From: Alphaproteobacteria bacterium | GTDB taxonomy: Bacteria; Pseudomonadota; Alphaproteobacteria; Caulobacterales; Aquidulcibacteraceae | Length of the DNA: 52,723 nucleotides | Direction: 5' to 3' | Assembly: GCA_016124255.1 (NCBI GenBank) | Contig: WGOB01000011.1 | Location: 1-52,723, forward strand | Part shown: piece after piece, positions 45,535 through 52,723 of the stretch | Numbering within the stretch: the first letter of the stretch is position 1 | How the letters are laid out: each line of letters begins with the position of its first letter | Program-made: the position numbers and the translations under genes | The notes under the pieces: generated by a model | Databases searched by the model: none | Seen by the model: the letters and a program-made list of their open reading frames with translations, nothing else | Told to the model about the DNA's origin: nothing

Positions 45535-46181
45535 TATTGCACCAGCATTTCTTCGATCAGCACCGCATTGATGTGCTTCGGCGCGATCACGAGGTTGACC
45601 CGGCGCAGCAGTTCCAGCCGCAGCCGGTAGGCGCCGGACGATCCGGCCAGATCGTCTGTGCGCAATTCCCGAAGGAAGGCGTTGAACTGATCGGTGACGC
45701 GCGGGATTTCCGGCTGAAGCGCGGCGACGACGTCATCATCAGCCGCCTCCAGCGTCAGCTTGAGCTTCAGATAGGCCGGGCGCCCGTCGCCGCCTGTGAT
45801 GTTCACAAGGATTTCCGGCAATTCGACATAAACGACGCCGTCGCCCGGGGTGATCATCACGCCGTGCGCGCCCTCGACGGACTCGCCCGGTTCGCCGTGT
45901 CCGCCGCCATGGCCGCCTTTGCTCTTACCGTGATCGCCCGCCTCCGCGTGCGCCGCCGGCGGTCCGCCGCCCTTCATCAGGAAGAACGCTGCGCCGCCGC
46001 CCGCGCCAAGCACCAGGATCGCAGGCAGGATGATGAAGAGGACGAGGTTCTTGCCCGCGAGTTTCTTTTTCTTGGGCGCGCCTTCGCCATCGCCCTCGCC
46101 GCCGCTTTCCGCGCCATCGGCGCCGACAGCGTCGGTCTCGGCCTCTTCCTTCTTGGCCTTCTTCTTTTCCTTCTTCGCCAT
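45534..46181 (-). CDS. fliL: Flagellar basal body-associated protein FliL
   Basis: Encodes 215 aa. A Lys/Glu-rich cytoplasmic N terminus (KKEKKKAKKEEAE) precedes one membrane helix (VLFIILPAILVLGAGGGAAFF). A His/Gly-rich linker follows, then the periplasmic FliL domain (VVYVELPEILVNITGGDGRP, AYLKLKLTLEAADD). FliL supports stator function near the MotAB ring. It is the first gene of the minus-strand operon fliL-fliM-DUF6468-motE-TPR and is divergent from flgF. Confidence 0.95.
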   Translation of the reverse strand: MAKKEKKKAKKEEAETDAVGADGAESGGEGDGEGAPKKKKLAGKNLVLFIILPAILVLGAGGGAAFFLMKGGGPPAAHAEAGDHGKSKGGHGGGHGEPGESVEGAHGVMITPGDGVVYVELPEILVNITGGDGRPAYLKLKLTLEAADDDVVAALQPEIPRVTDQFNAFLRELRTDDLAGSSGAYRLRLELLRRVNLVIAPKHINAVLIEEMLVQ

Positions 46182-46338
46182 GCGACTCGCAGCCCGGTTC
46201 CAGCGTTGCCTTGGACTCGTGCGATCCGGTTAAGGATTGGTGGAGGATGGGCAAAAACTGCCGCCCGCCGGACGCACGCTGCCGGGCGCTTTTATGCTCG
46301 TCGCGCCGCGGCGCCTTGATTTTCGGGCGTTTCGGCGC

Positions 46339-46361
46339 GGCATTAACCTTGCATCGGTTAA
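46339..46361. promoter_or_regulatory. Sigma-54-like element and TTAACC dyad between fliL and flgF
   Basis: GG-N10-GC on the plus strand: GGCATTAACCTTGC (46339-46352), near the sigma-54 pattern TGGCAC-N5-TTGC. It overlaps a perfect dyad TTAACC (46343-46348), 7 bp, GGTTAA (46356-46361). The -12 element lies only 14 bp before the flgF ATG, implying a leaderless or very short leader. TTAACC is a half-site type typical for CtrA, but the spacing between the TTAA tetramers here is 11, not 7. Confidence 0.4.
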
Positions 46362-46365
46362 TCCG

Positions 46366-47091
46366 ATGGACAGCGCTCAACTTCTCGGCCTGCAGGCGCA
46401 GCGCGTGCTGCAGCGGCGCATGGAGATCGCAGCGCACAATCTCGCGAACATGACGACGACCGGCTTCAAGGCCGACATGCTGATCGTCGACGACGTCGCC
46501 TCGAATCCCGCGCGCAACGCCGAGGCGCCCCACGACATTCGTTTCGCGCGCGACATCACTGTCGGCCGCAACATGCGCGCCGGCGCCGTTGAGGTGACCA
46601 ACGAGCCGCTCGACGTAGCTATCGAAGGCGACGGCTTCCTGATGGTCATGGGCCCGTCAGGCGTGGCCTATACGCGCAACGGCGCCTTGAGCCTCGGCGC
46701 CGACGGCGCGCTCGTCACCGCGGAAGGATTTCCCGTGCTCGACAGCGGCGGCGCGCCGATCGTGCTCGATCCCGAGGCCGGCCCGCCGACGATCACGCCC
46801 GACGGCGCCATCACCCAGAACGGCGCCGAGGCTGGCCGCATCGGCGTCGTCGCCTTCGCGCGCCCCGGCGCGCTGGAAAAGATCGGCGCCTCGCTGTGGG
46901 ACGGCGCCGGCCAGGCGCAGACTCAATTCGAAGGCCGCGTCATCCAGGGCGCGCTCGAATCGTCTAACGTCGAACCGATCAGCGAACTCACGCAGATCAT
47001 CGCCATATCCCGCGCTTATGAAAGCGCAGCCAAGCTCGTGCAGAACGCCGACCAAACCCGTCAACGCGCATTGGAGAGACTGGGACGCTAA
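46366..47091 (+). CDS. flgF: Flagellar basal-body rod protein FlgF
   Basis: Encodes 241 aa. A proximal-rod protein of the flagellar basal body. The N-terminal rod motif is AAHNLANMTTTGFKADML, then DVAIEGDGFLMVMGPSGVAYTRNGAL, and the C-terminal helix SNVEPISELTQIIAISRAYE pairs with it. The start MDSAQLLGLQAQ is chosen because rod proteins begin close to this helix; the open frame continues 43 codons upstream without similarity. It heads the plus-strand run flgF-flgG-flgA-flgH. Confidence 0.96.
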   Translation: MDSAQLLGLQAQRVLQRRMEIAAHNLANMTTTGFKADMLIVDDVASNPARNAEAPHDIRFARDITVGRNMRAGAVEVTNEPLDVAIEGDGFLMVMGPSGVAYTRNGALSLGADGALVTAEGFPVLDSGGAPIVLDPEAGPPTITPDGAITQNGAEAGRIGVVAFARPGALEKIGASLWDGAGQAQTQFEGRVIQGALESSNVEPISELTQIIAISRAYESAAKLVQNADQTRQRALERLGR

Positions 47092-47093
47092 CG

Positions 47094-47143
47094 CCTCTCC
47101 TCCCCCGCGGGGGAGGCGTCCGCGAAGCGGACGGAGGGGGGCG
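47094..47143. repeat. Double-hairpin GC-rich repeat between flgF and flgG
   Basis: A perfect 18-bp palindrome CCTCCCCCGCGGGGGAGG (47099-47116) is followed at once by a second hairpin CGTCCGC-GAA-GCGGACG (47117-47133) and a G-rich tail. It has no T-tract, so is not a normal terminator, but could dampen readthrough between the two rod genes. It resembles, but is not the same as, the GC-rich element in glyS. Confidence 0.7.
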
Positions 47144-47183
47144 AGCCTCAGTCTCAACGACGCGCGCGCATTAGGGAGACGTC

Positions 47184-47969
47184 ATGCGTTCGCTTTCGAT
47201 CGCCGCGACTGGCATGCAGGCGCAGCAGCTCAACGTCGAAGTCATTTCGCACAACATCGCGAACATGAACACGACCGGCTACAAGCGCCAGCGCGCCGAG
47301 TTCGAGGACATGCTCTATCAGAATTACGCGCGCCCCGGCGATTCCTCGTCGAGCGCAGGCTCGGTGCTGCCGCTGGGCGTGCAGGTCGGCGTCGGCGTGC
47401 GCGCCAACGCGATCGGCCGCCTCACCCAGCAGGGCAACATCGCCGTCACGCAGAACCCGTACGACATCGCGATTTCCGGCCGCGGCTACCTGCAGGTGAC
47501 GATGCCGTCCGGCCAGACCGCCTACACCCGCGCCGGCAATCTCGCGCTCAACGCCGAAGGCCAGCTCGTCACGGCTGACGGCTTTCTGATCGAACCGACG
47601 ATCTCCATTCCCCAAGACGCCATCGCCGTCTCCATCACGCGCGACGGCGTCGTGGAGGCCGTGCTCAACGGCCAATCCGAACCCCAGCAGCTCGGCCAGC
47701 TTGAACTCGCCGCCTTCGTCAACCCCGCGGGCCTCGAAGCCATCGGCGACAACCTCTTCCTGGAGACCGCCGCCTCCGGCGCCCCGAACGTTTCGACGCC
47801 CGATTCCGAAGGCTTCGGCGCGATCATGCAGGGCTTCGTCGAGACCTCGAACGTCAACGCTGTTGAAGAGATTTCCGCGCTCATCGTCGCGCAGCGCGCC
47901 TATGAAATGAACGCGCGCGTGATCACGGCGTCCGACGAGATGCTGCAAGCCGCCTCACAGTTGCGCTGA
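47184..47969 (+). CDS. flgG: Flagellar basal-body rod protein FlgG
   Basis: Encodes 261 aa, the standard length. The distal rod protein. It starts MRSLSIAATGMQAQQLNVEV with the following SHNIANMNTTGYKRQRAEFED rod motif, has DIAISGRGYLQVTMPSGQTA in the middle, and ends with ETSNVNAVEEISALIVAQRA, YEMNARVITASDEMLQ. AGGGAG lies before the ATG. It follows the hairpin repeat after flgF and precedes flgA by 8 bp. Confidence 0.97.
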   Translation: MRSLSIAATGMQAQQLNVEVISHNIANMNTTGYKRQRAEFEDMLYQNYARPGDSSSSAGSVLPLGVQVGVGVRANAIGRLTQQGNIAVTQNPYDIAISGRGYLQVTMPSGQTAYTRAGNLALNAEGQLVTADGFLIEPTISIPQDAIAVSITRDGVVEAVLNGQSEPQQLGQLELAAFVNPAGLEAIGDNLFLETAASGAPNVSTPDSEGFGAIMQGFVETSNVNAVEEISALIVAQRAYEMNARVITASDEMLQAASQLR

Positions 47970-47977
47970 GGAGACGT

Positions 47978-48514
47978 ATGATGCGGATGATCATCGCCTT
48001 CGCTTTCGCCCTCTGCGCCCTCGCGACGGCCGTGCGCGCCGACGAAGCGCTGGTTCTGCGCGCGCATGTCGTCGCCGCGGGCTCCGCGGTCACGCTCGAT
48101 GACGCGTTCGAGAACGTCGGCGATCACGGCGCCCGCGCCTTCGCCGTCGCGCCGGCGCCGGGCCAGAGCCGCGCCGTGCCGATCGACGCGCTCCTCCGCG
48201 CCCTCGCCGCTGAAGGTCTCGCCTGGACGCCCCCTGCCGGCATGCGCACGCTCGTGGTCTCGCGCGCGCAGGTCCGACACACGCCGAGCGCCGGCGCCGC
48301 GATGCGCAGCCCTGCGCGCGCCGAGTCCGCCGTGCGTCGCGGCGACATGCTCGCGCTCACGTTCTCCGCGCCCGGCATCGCCCTTTCCGCGCGCGGCCGC
48401 GCGCTTGAGGACGGCGCCGTCGGCGAAACCATCCGTGTCTTGAATATCCAGTCCGAGCGCGAGGTCGAAGCCCGCGTCACCGCCCCCGGCGCCGCCGCCG
48501 TCGACGCCTCGTGA
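47978..48514 (+). CDS. flgA: Flagellar P-ring assembly chaperone FlgA
   Basis: Encodes 178 aa. FlgA is the periplasmic chaperone for P-ring (FlgI) assembly. The signal peptide ends near TAVRADE. The SAF-type C-terminal domain is visible as VRRGDMLALTFSAPGIALSA and AVGETIRVLNIQSEREVEARV. A ribosome site GAGGAGA lies 7 nt before the ATG. flgI itself is not in the window. The protein is shorter than enteric FlgA (about 220 aa), which is usual for this class. Confidence 0.9.
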   Translation: MMRMIIAFAFALCALATAVRADEALVLRAHVVAAGSAVTLDDAFENVGDHGARAFAVAPAPGQSRAVPIDALLRALAAEGLAWTPPAGMRTLVVSRAQVRHTPSAGAAMRSPARAESAVRRGDMLALTFSAPGIALSARGRALEDGAVGETIRVLNIQSEREVEARVTAPGAAAVDAS

Positions 48515-48521
48515 GGAGAAC

Positions 48522-49322
48522 ATGAAGAACGCCCGCTTACTGCCGCTCGCGCTCGCCGCCGCCGCGGCGTCCTGCGCCTCCTCGATGGACAACATTGCAG
48601 CGTTGCCGGGCGACGCACGCGCCGTCGCCGGCCACGCCTTCGACGCCGCGCGTCGCGCCGCCGCCCCCCCGCCGCTCCACGCCGTGGAATCCCCCGCCCC
48701 ACTCACCGGCGGCGGCGAATACACGATGCCCGCGCCGGCCGAGACGATGATCGCCGCACGCGCGCCCAACTCGCTGTGGCAGCCCGGCGCTCGGAATTTC
48801 TTCCGCGACCAGCGCGCCGGCCGCATCGGCGACATTCTCACCGTCGCCATCGAGATCGACGACAGCGCCGAGCTGCGCAACAATTCCCAGCGCCAGCGCA
48901 CGTCGAACACCGAGGTCGGCGTACCCAATCTTCTTGGCCTGGAGACCAGCGCCGGCCGTTTCTTCGGCGGCGGCTTTGATCCCGCCGCCCTGATCAGCGC
49001 CGACGCCGCCTCCTCCGCAGCCGGCCAGGGTTCGATCAATCGCGAGGAGAAGATCGATCTCTCTGTCGCCGCCGTCATCGTCGAGGTGCTGCCGAACGGC
49101 AATTTCGTCATCGCCGGGCGCCAGCAGGTGCGCATCAACGCCGAGCTGCGCGAATTGACCGTCTCCGGCGTCATCCGCCCCGCCGACATCGATGCGTCCA
49201 ACCGTATCCGCCACGATCAGATCGCCGAGGCGCGCATCGATTACGGCGGTCGCGGTCAGCTGAGCGCGGTGCAGCGCCCGCGCATCGGCCAGCGCGTGGC
49301 GGACTCCGTCAGCCCCTGGTGA
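48522..49322 (+). CDS. flgH: Flagellar L-ring protein FlgH
   Basis: Encodes 266 aa. FlgH forms the outer-membrane L-ring. The signal peptide ends in a lipobox-like A-A-S-C, so it is probably lipid-modified. The family core is DQRAGRIGDILTVAIEIDDSA, ELRNNSQRQRTSNTEVG, then KIDLSVAAVIVEVLPNGNF, VIAGRQQVRINAELRELTVSG and VIRPADIDASNRIRHDQIAE. GAGGAGA precedes the ATG by a few bases. It is the last clear gene of the flgF-flgG-flgA-flgH run. Confidence 0.96.
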   Translation: MKNARLLPLALAAAAASCASSMDNIAALPGDARAVAGHAFDAARRAAAPPPLHAVESPAPLTGGGEYTMPAPAETMIAARAPNSLWQPGARNFFRDQRAGRIGDILTVAIEIDDSAELRNNSQRQRTSNTEVGVPNLLGLETSAGRFFGGGFDPAALISADAASSAAGQGSINREEKIDLSVAAVIVEVLPNGNFVIAGRQQVRINAELRELTVSGVIRPADIDASNRIRHDQIAEARIDYGGRGQLSAVQRPRIGQRVADSVSPW

Positions 49323-49334
49323 CACGATCAGCGC

Positions 49335-49410
49335 ATGGTGAAGGCGTCTGCTGCGTTCACCATGCGCTTGGCGCCGTATCGGTTGATTTCTCGCAGCGCG
49401 CTATGGTGAA
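49335..49410. other. Three ATGGTGAA units downstream of flgH
   Basis: ATGGTGAA at 49335-49342, its inverse TTCACCAT at 49356-49363, and ATGGTGAA again at 49403-49410. The first two could form a stem with a 13-nt loop. The third lies on the approach to a TTAACCATCTTG tract at 49437. No T-run follows. This may be a weak terminator-like or regulatory region between flgH and the Pro/Gly-rich gene; no other feature is seen in 49323-49586. Confidence 0.35.
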
Positions 49411-49586
49411 CGCCGCCGGGCGCTTGCGCGCGCACTTAACCATCTTGTGCGCCGATCTGAGACACCGCCGCGCCGCGATGCGCGCAATAGCGTGCCCGCT
49501 GCGCCCCGATGCGACGCCCAAGGCGAAAGCGATTGGCGCCGGTGCTTGCATAAGACTTTCTTCACCATCGGAAGACGGGGAAGAAC

Positions 49587-50162
49587 ATGCGGCGGCGGAC
49601 CCTTCCGCACAAACTCACCACCTACACCGCGGCCTGGGCCGTGGTGGGCGGCGCGTTTCTGTGGTCGATCAATGCGCTCGCGGATGGAATCGAGCGCCAG
49701 CCCCAGCGCGCGGCCGCGGCCGACGATCCCCCGGATTATCCCGAACTCCTCGGCGGTGAAGACGCGCCGGAGCGCCTTGAGCTCGCCGTCGTCGCCAAGC
49801 CGACGCCGGAGCCTGAGCAGCGCGACTGCATCACCTTCGACCGCGCTCTCGTGCTCATCGGCAAGATCGAGAACCATCCGGTCGTCGATGTCGACGCCTT
49901 CATCCGCGACCTTCAGCGCGATCTGGGCGACGAGGAATGGTGCGGCGGCGTACGCGAGACGATCAAGATCGCCTTCATACCCGATCCTGAAGATCCGCCG
50001 GAAAATCCGGACCCGGAGAATCCGGGCGATCCCAATGAGCCGCGCGATCCGGGACAGCCGCCAGGCGGCGGCTCACCCGCAGGCGGCGGCTCGCCCCCAG
50101 GCGGCGGTCAACCGCCCGGCGGCGGCGGCGGTCCCGGCTACGCCAGCGGCCGCGGGATCTGA
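49587..50162 (+). CDS. Exported or anchored protein with Pro/Gly-rich tail, unknown
   Basis: I do not recognise this 191-aa protein. An N-terminal hydrophobic segment (residues ~11-33, TTYTAAWAVVGGAFLWSINA) may be a signal or anchor. A ~100-residue middle contains two cysteines (RDCITF and EWCGGV, possibly a disulfide) and a segment LIGKIENHPVVDVDAFIRDL. The C-terminal third is low-complexity: DPEDPPENPDPENPGDPNEP then repeated PGGGSP/AGGGSPPGGGQ units. The ATG at 49587 has GGGGAAG upstream. Its stop and the stop of the opposite-strand rhodanese gene are directly adjacent. The role is unknown; its place next to flagellar genes may be coincidental. Confidence 0.75.
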   Translation: MRRRTLPHKLTTYTAAWAVVGGAFLWSINALADGIERQPQRAAAADDPPDYPELLGGEDAPERLELAVVAKPTPEPEQRDCITFDRALVLIGKIENHPVVDVDAFIRDLQRDLGDEEWCGGVRETIKIAFIPDPEDPPENPDPENPGDPNEPRDPGQPPGGGSPAGGGSPPGGGQPPGGGGGPGYASGRGI

Positions 50163-50696
50163 TTACCCGGACGTCCAGCGCACCGCCGGATCCTCGAAAT
50201 CGACGACATCGCCGAGTTCGTACACGTTGCGGTAGCCGTAGCCGTAAAGGTTGACGAACGTCTGGATGTTGAGCGCAAGTTCGATGCGCTTCATCACCAC
50301 CGGCGCCACGTCGTTCTCAAAATTGTTGTTGCAGTAAATCAGGATCGGTCGCGTCTCGTCGCCGATCGTGCGGTCGAGGCTCTGCGCCGTGAAATCCGGA
50401 AACGGCAGGTTCACCGCGCCCTCGATATGGCCCTGCGCATACGCGTCCGCCGAGCGCGCATCGAGGATCAGCGCCTCCCCGCTCATCGCCATGCGTTGGA
50501 AGTCATCCAGCGAGAGGAGGCGGTTCTGCCGATACGCCATCACTTCCCCGGTGAGCGCGTGGAAGCCCTCGAAATCGATCTGCGCGGCGGTGCTGGGGCG
50601 CGCCGCCTCGGCCTTGCCTTGCGCCCACGCAGCGCCTGTCGCGGCCGCGCCGGCCAGCGCAGCGCCGAAGAGGATCGCCAAAATCGCGCGTCGCAT
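50163..50696 (-). CDS. Exported rhodanese-like domain protein
   Basis: Encodes 177 aa with a signal peptide (MRRAILAILFGAALAGAAAT). A rhodanese fold is indicated by LILDARSADAYAQGHIEGAVNLP and by IYCNNNFENDVAP, whose Cys would be the sulfur-carrying residue. The loop after the Cys is Asn-rich and lacks the usual Arg, so sulfurtransferase activity is doubtful; a binding role is possible. The start ATG at 50696 is preferred over 50735 because the signal begins there. Its stop adjoins the stop of the plus-strand gene at 50162. Confidence 0.82.
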   Translation of the reverse strand: MRRAILAILFGAALAGAAATGAAWAQGKAEAARPSTAAQIDFEGFHALTGEVMAYRQNRLLSLDDFQRMAMSGEALILDARSADAYAQGHIEGAVNLPFPDFTAQSLDRTIGDETRPILIYCNNNFENDVAPVVMKRIELALNIQTFVNLYGYGYRNVYELGDVVDFEDPAVRWTSG

Positions 50697-50763
50697 CGCC
50701 GCCCTCCTGTGATCAGGCGAACAGATCAGCGCCATGTGTCTGCAATGCGGCGCCGCTGCGCGC

Positions 50764-51240
50764 CTATCCGCCGAACCACGCCTGGCCGAAGCCGCGCGCC
50801 ATCAGCGTCGCAAACACCAGGATCAGAACGAGGCCGTGCGCCTCGATCAGAACATAGCGCCGCACGGCCTTCACCTGCGCCTCCGGCGGCGTGAACGCCG
50901 TATCGGCCTTCAACGCCCGCGACCACGCCATGAACTGCAGCGTCGGCGGAATCGAGAGCAGCCCGACGAGCACGAAGACGCCCATCTTCACCCAGAAGAA
51001 CGGCTCCTCGACGTAATAGCTCCAGTGCTTGGCGCCATAGAGCACGCGCCCGACGCCCGCCAGGATCAGCACGACCGAGGATGCGCCATAGAACGCATCG
51101 ACACGCGACAGCAGCCGCAGCACCGGCCCCGTGGGCGCAAGCCGCAAGATGAACGCTTCCGCAGAGAGCGCCCCCGCCAGCACCAACAGCGCGGCGAAAT
51201 GCAGGAAGGCGAAGAGGGCGTCCATCATGACCGGCGACAT
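50764..51240 (-). CDS. DUF2214 family membrane protein
   Basis: Encodes 158 aa with four hydrophobic segments. FLHFAALLVLAGALSAEAFIL at the N terminus, FYGASSVVLILAGVGRVLYG, FWVKMGVFVLVGLLSIPPTL and EAHGLVLILVFATLMARGFG match the DUF2214 pattern. The function is unknown. It could be co-transcribed with the rhodanese-like gene 67 bp downstream. No ligand-binding residues stand out except a conserved His in the first segment. Confidence 0.8.
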   Translation of the reverse strand: MSPVMMDALFAFLHFAALLVLAGALSAEAFILRLAPTGPVLRLLSRVDAFYGASSVVLILAGVGRVLYGAKHWSYYVEEPFFWVKMGVFVLVGLLSIPPTLQFMAWSRALKADTAFTPPEAQVKAVRRYVLIEAHGLVLILVFATLMARGFGQAWFGG

Positions 51241-51289
51241 CCTCAGGGCCTAGCCCGATCGGCCGCGCGGCTCAATCGTGCGGGGACTT

Positions 51290-51706
51290 CTATTCGTCGC
51301 GGTGCACACGCTCGCGCCGCTCGTGGCGTTCTTGCGCCTCCAGCGACAAGGTTGCGATCGGGCGCGCCTCCAGGCGCGAAAGCGCGATCGGCTCGCCGGT
51401 CTCTTCGCAATAGCCGTAACTGCCGTCTTCGATCCGTCGCAAAGCGGCGTCGATCTTGGCGATCAGCTTGCGCTGGCGGTCCCTGGTGCGCAGCTCGATC
51501 GAGCGGTCGGTTTCGCTTGTCGCGCGATCAGCGAGGTCGGGCTGGGCGACGCTGTCCTCTTGCAGGTTGGCGATCGTGGAGCGCGCTTCCTCGAGAATCT
51601 CATCCTTCCAGGCGAGCAGCTTCTTGCGGAAGTACGCGCGCTGGCGATCGTTCATAAAGGGTTCGTCCTCACCCGGACGATATTCATCCTTCAGCATGAC
51701 GTCCAT
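51290..51706 (-). CDS. dksA: RNA polymerase-binding transcription factor DksA (single-Cys type)
   Basis: Encodes 138 aa. DksA binds the RNA polymerase secondary channel and works with ppGpp. The coiled coil with its acidic tip region (ATSETDRSIELRTRDRQR), and the globular end with DGSYGYCEETGEPIALSRLEARPIATLSLEAQERHERRER, are typical. Only one of the four zinc-finger cysteines of enteric DksA is kept (YGYCEETGEP), as in other alphaproteobacterial members, which suggests little or no zinc binding. The start at 51706 has GGGAG at a suitable distance upstream; an ATG three codons later is possible. It follows fliX on the same strand. Confidence 0.93.
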   Translation of the reverse strand: MDVMLKDEYRPGEDEPFMNDRQRAYFRKKLLAWKDEILEEARSTIANLQEDSVAQPDLADRATSETDRSIELRTRDRQRKLIAKIDAALRRIEDGSYGYCEETGEPIALSRLEARPIATLSLEAQERHERRERVHRDE

Positions 51707-51841
51707 GCGATGAACTCCCAAGGCCGATGACGACCGTGGCCCCCGCGAGGTGCGGCGGCTTATAGCGCTGGCCCGCGCTCGCGTCCATAAAGCAATGGCA
51801 GGGCCAAGCCTCACGTTTCGATGATGTTTCAGGCCGGCGCA

Positions 51842-52252
51842 TCAGACCCCTGCCGCGCGATCGAGCTTGGCCAATTCCACCGCCGCGCGCGTATCGATTT
51901 CGCGCAGCACCGCGTCGAGCCCTTCGTCGCCGGTTCTCTCGGCGTCCCGGCTGAGCGCGCGCAATTCTTCTCTGAGCGTCGCGGGCGCAGCGCCGCCCAG
52001 CAGCGCCGCCCGCACCCGGTCGAGCGCATCGAGCATCCGCTTGCCGCGCCGCGCCTGCTTTGAGCGCGCATCCGGCGCAAGGCCGCCTTGCAGCGCCAGC
52101 ACCGCCTCAAGGCTTGGGGCAGGGCTCGGCGCAGAGGCGGCCGCCGCACGCTCGCCGCCCTGGACCGCGGGCGCGAAGCCGGGCGCCGCATGTGCGGCGC
52201 TGCGCGCGCTCCCTCCAGTCGCGCCCACGGGTCGGGCGCCGTCGATCTTCAT
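51842..52252 (-). CDS. fliX: Flagellar assembly regulator FliX
   Basis: Encodes 136 aa. The N terminus MKIDGARPVGATGG, an Ala/Ser/Pro-rich linker, SLEAVLALQGGLAPDARSKQARRGKRMLDALDRVRAALLGG and the C-terminal AERTGDEGLDAVLREIDTRAAVELAKL match FliX. FliX in Caulobacter couples basal-body assembly to FlbD-controlled transcription. A nearby GTTAAC (52288) may be part of a CtrA half-site but lacks a partner. It lies upstream of dksA and 57 bp from ndk. Confidence 0.88.
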   Translation of the reverse strand: MKIDGARPVGATGGSARSAAHAAPGFAPAVQGGERAAAASAPSPAPSLEAVLALQGGLAPDARSKQARRGKRMLDALDRVRAALLGGAAPATLREELRALSRDAERTGDEGLDAVLREIDTRAAVELAKLDRAAGV

Positions 52253-52309
52253 GGCTTGCCCATGCCGGTGTTCGCTTGGAAAGGCGTTAACGCGGGCTAC
52301 GCTGCGCGC

Positions 52310-52723
52310 TCAGCCGACGAGTTCGTCATCCTTGAAGAAGAACGCGATCTCGGTCTTGGCGTTGTCGAGGCTGTCGGAGCCGTGCACGGAATTGGCCTCG
52401 ATGCTTTCCGCGAATGTCTTTCGGATGGTGCCCTCGGCCGCGTTGGCGGGATTTGTCGCGCCCATGACTTCGCGATAGCGCGCCACCGCGTTCTCGCCCT
52501 CGAGCGCCTGCACCACGACGGGCCCCGAGGTCATGAACGTCACCAAATCGCCGAAGAAGCCCTTGTCCTTGTGAACGGCGTAGAACCCCTCCGCCTGGCT
52601 CTTCGACAGCCGCACCCGCTTCTGGGCGATGATGCGCAGCCCCGCCTTCTCGATCATGGCGTTGATCGCGCCCGTCAGATTCCGCGCCGTCGCGTCGGGC
52701 TTGATGATGGAAAACGTACGCTC
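52310..52723 (-). CDS. ndk: Nucleoside diphosphate kinase, 5' end cut by window
   Basis: 137 codons are present; the start codon lies outside the window. The reading frame at the edge gives [20 protein letters not shown], just after the expected Met/Ala/Thr. NDK transfers the gamma-phosphate between nucleoside di- and triphosphates; the phospho-His is in ANSVHGSDS. Other motifs are [31 protein letters not shown] and [15 protein letters not shown]. It ends [10 protein letters not shown]. The family length of about 140 aa is almost reached, so only one to three residues are missing. Confidence 0.97.
   Translation of the reverse strand, partial: ERTFSIIKPDATARNLTGAINAMIEKAGLRIIAQKRVRLSKSQAEGFYAVHKDKGFFGDLVTFMTSGPVVVQALEGENAVARYREVMGATNPANAAEGTIRKTFAESIEANSVHGSDSLDNAKTEIAFFFKDDELVG

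Noticed and set aside
46217-46222. CtrA site upstream of fliL
   Set aside because: Only one TTAA tetramer (in GGTTAAGG) is present; no partner at 7-bp spacing.
52286-52291. CtrA site upstream of fliX
   Set aside because: GTTAAC occurs once, with no second TTAA at the required distance.

Overview
This window is high-GC DNA (visibly about two-thirds G+C) from the main chromosome of a flagellated alphaproteobacterium. The gene set (fliX, a MotE-like protein, a DUF6468-type protein, a flgF-flgG-flgA-flgH run, a single-cysteine DksA, an ETF-ubiquinone oxidoreductase) and one perfect CtrA-type box (TTAA-N7-TTAA) point to the Caulobacterales/Maricaulales/Hyphomonadaceae side of the class. The placement is an inference from gene content; there is no rRNA in the window. 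I saw no tRNA, rRNA, CRISPR array, transposase or phage gene.

Layout. 1-4.6 kb: a P1-family peptidase cut by the window edge, a gamma-glutamyltransferase lipoprotein, a sensor histidine kinase and a TVP38-type membrane protein. 4.7-7.9 kb: the rpmH-rnpA-yidC-engB block without yidD; the rnpA frame encloses rpmH and has no usual start codon after it. 8.0-10.5 kb: a coiled-coil membrane protein of unknown role and the lytic transglycosylase MltA. 10.5-15.1 kb: the NAD operon nadA-x-y-nadB-nadC behind two matching operator-like palindromes; x and y are small exported four-cysteine paralogues. 15.1-18.5 kb: a VWA protein, an SDR oxidoreductase and a SleB-type cell-wall hydrolase with the CtrA box just before its start. 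18.5-26.9 kb (minus strand): pyruvate phosphate dikinase, glyS, an unknown gene, glyQ, an S49 peptidase and a TrmN6-like methyltransferase. glyS carries two different palindromic repeats inside its open frame. 27.0-33.8 kb: polyprenyl diphosphate synthase, a WecA/MraY-type glycan-lipid transferase, ispE and two TPR proteins. 33.9-40.2 kb: an ETF-QO gene broken by one missing base, a family-4 type uracil-DNA glycosylase, a Slt-type transglycosylase, an ExoD-family protein and two small glycosyltransferases. 40.2-52.3 kb: flagellar genes on both strands (TPR-motE-DUF6468-fliM-fliL on minus; flgF-flgG-flgA-flgH on plus; fliX and dksA on minus), interrupted by a Pro/Gly-rich exported protein, a rhodanese-like protein and a DUF2214 protein. 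52.3 kb to the end: ndk, cut at its 5' end.

How the genes work together. Three functions recur. One is cell envelope and peptidoglycan work: MltA, SleB, Slt, YidC, the isoprenoid genes ispE and the prenyl synthase, and the undecaprenyl-phosphate transferase. The second is flagellum assembly, with motor-switch (FliM, FliL, MotE) and rod/L-ring (FlgF, FlgG, FlgA, FlgH) genes diverging from one control region near 46.2-46.4 kb. The third is housekeeping metabolism and translation: NAD synthesis, glycyl-tRNA synthetase, PPDK, L34 and the RNase P protein.

The least explained items are: the in-frame palindromic repeats in glyS, the unknown gene coupled between glyQ and glyS, the paired four-cysteine exported proteins inside the nad operon, the rnpA/rpmH nesting, and a roughly 105-bp two-hairpin repeat present three times. 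I did not find a clear new multi-gene defence or secretion system.
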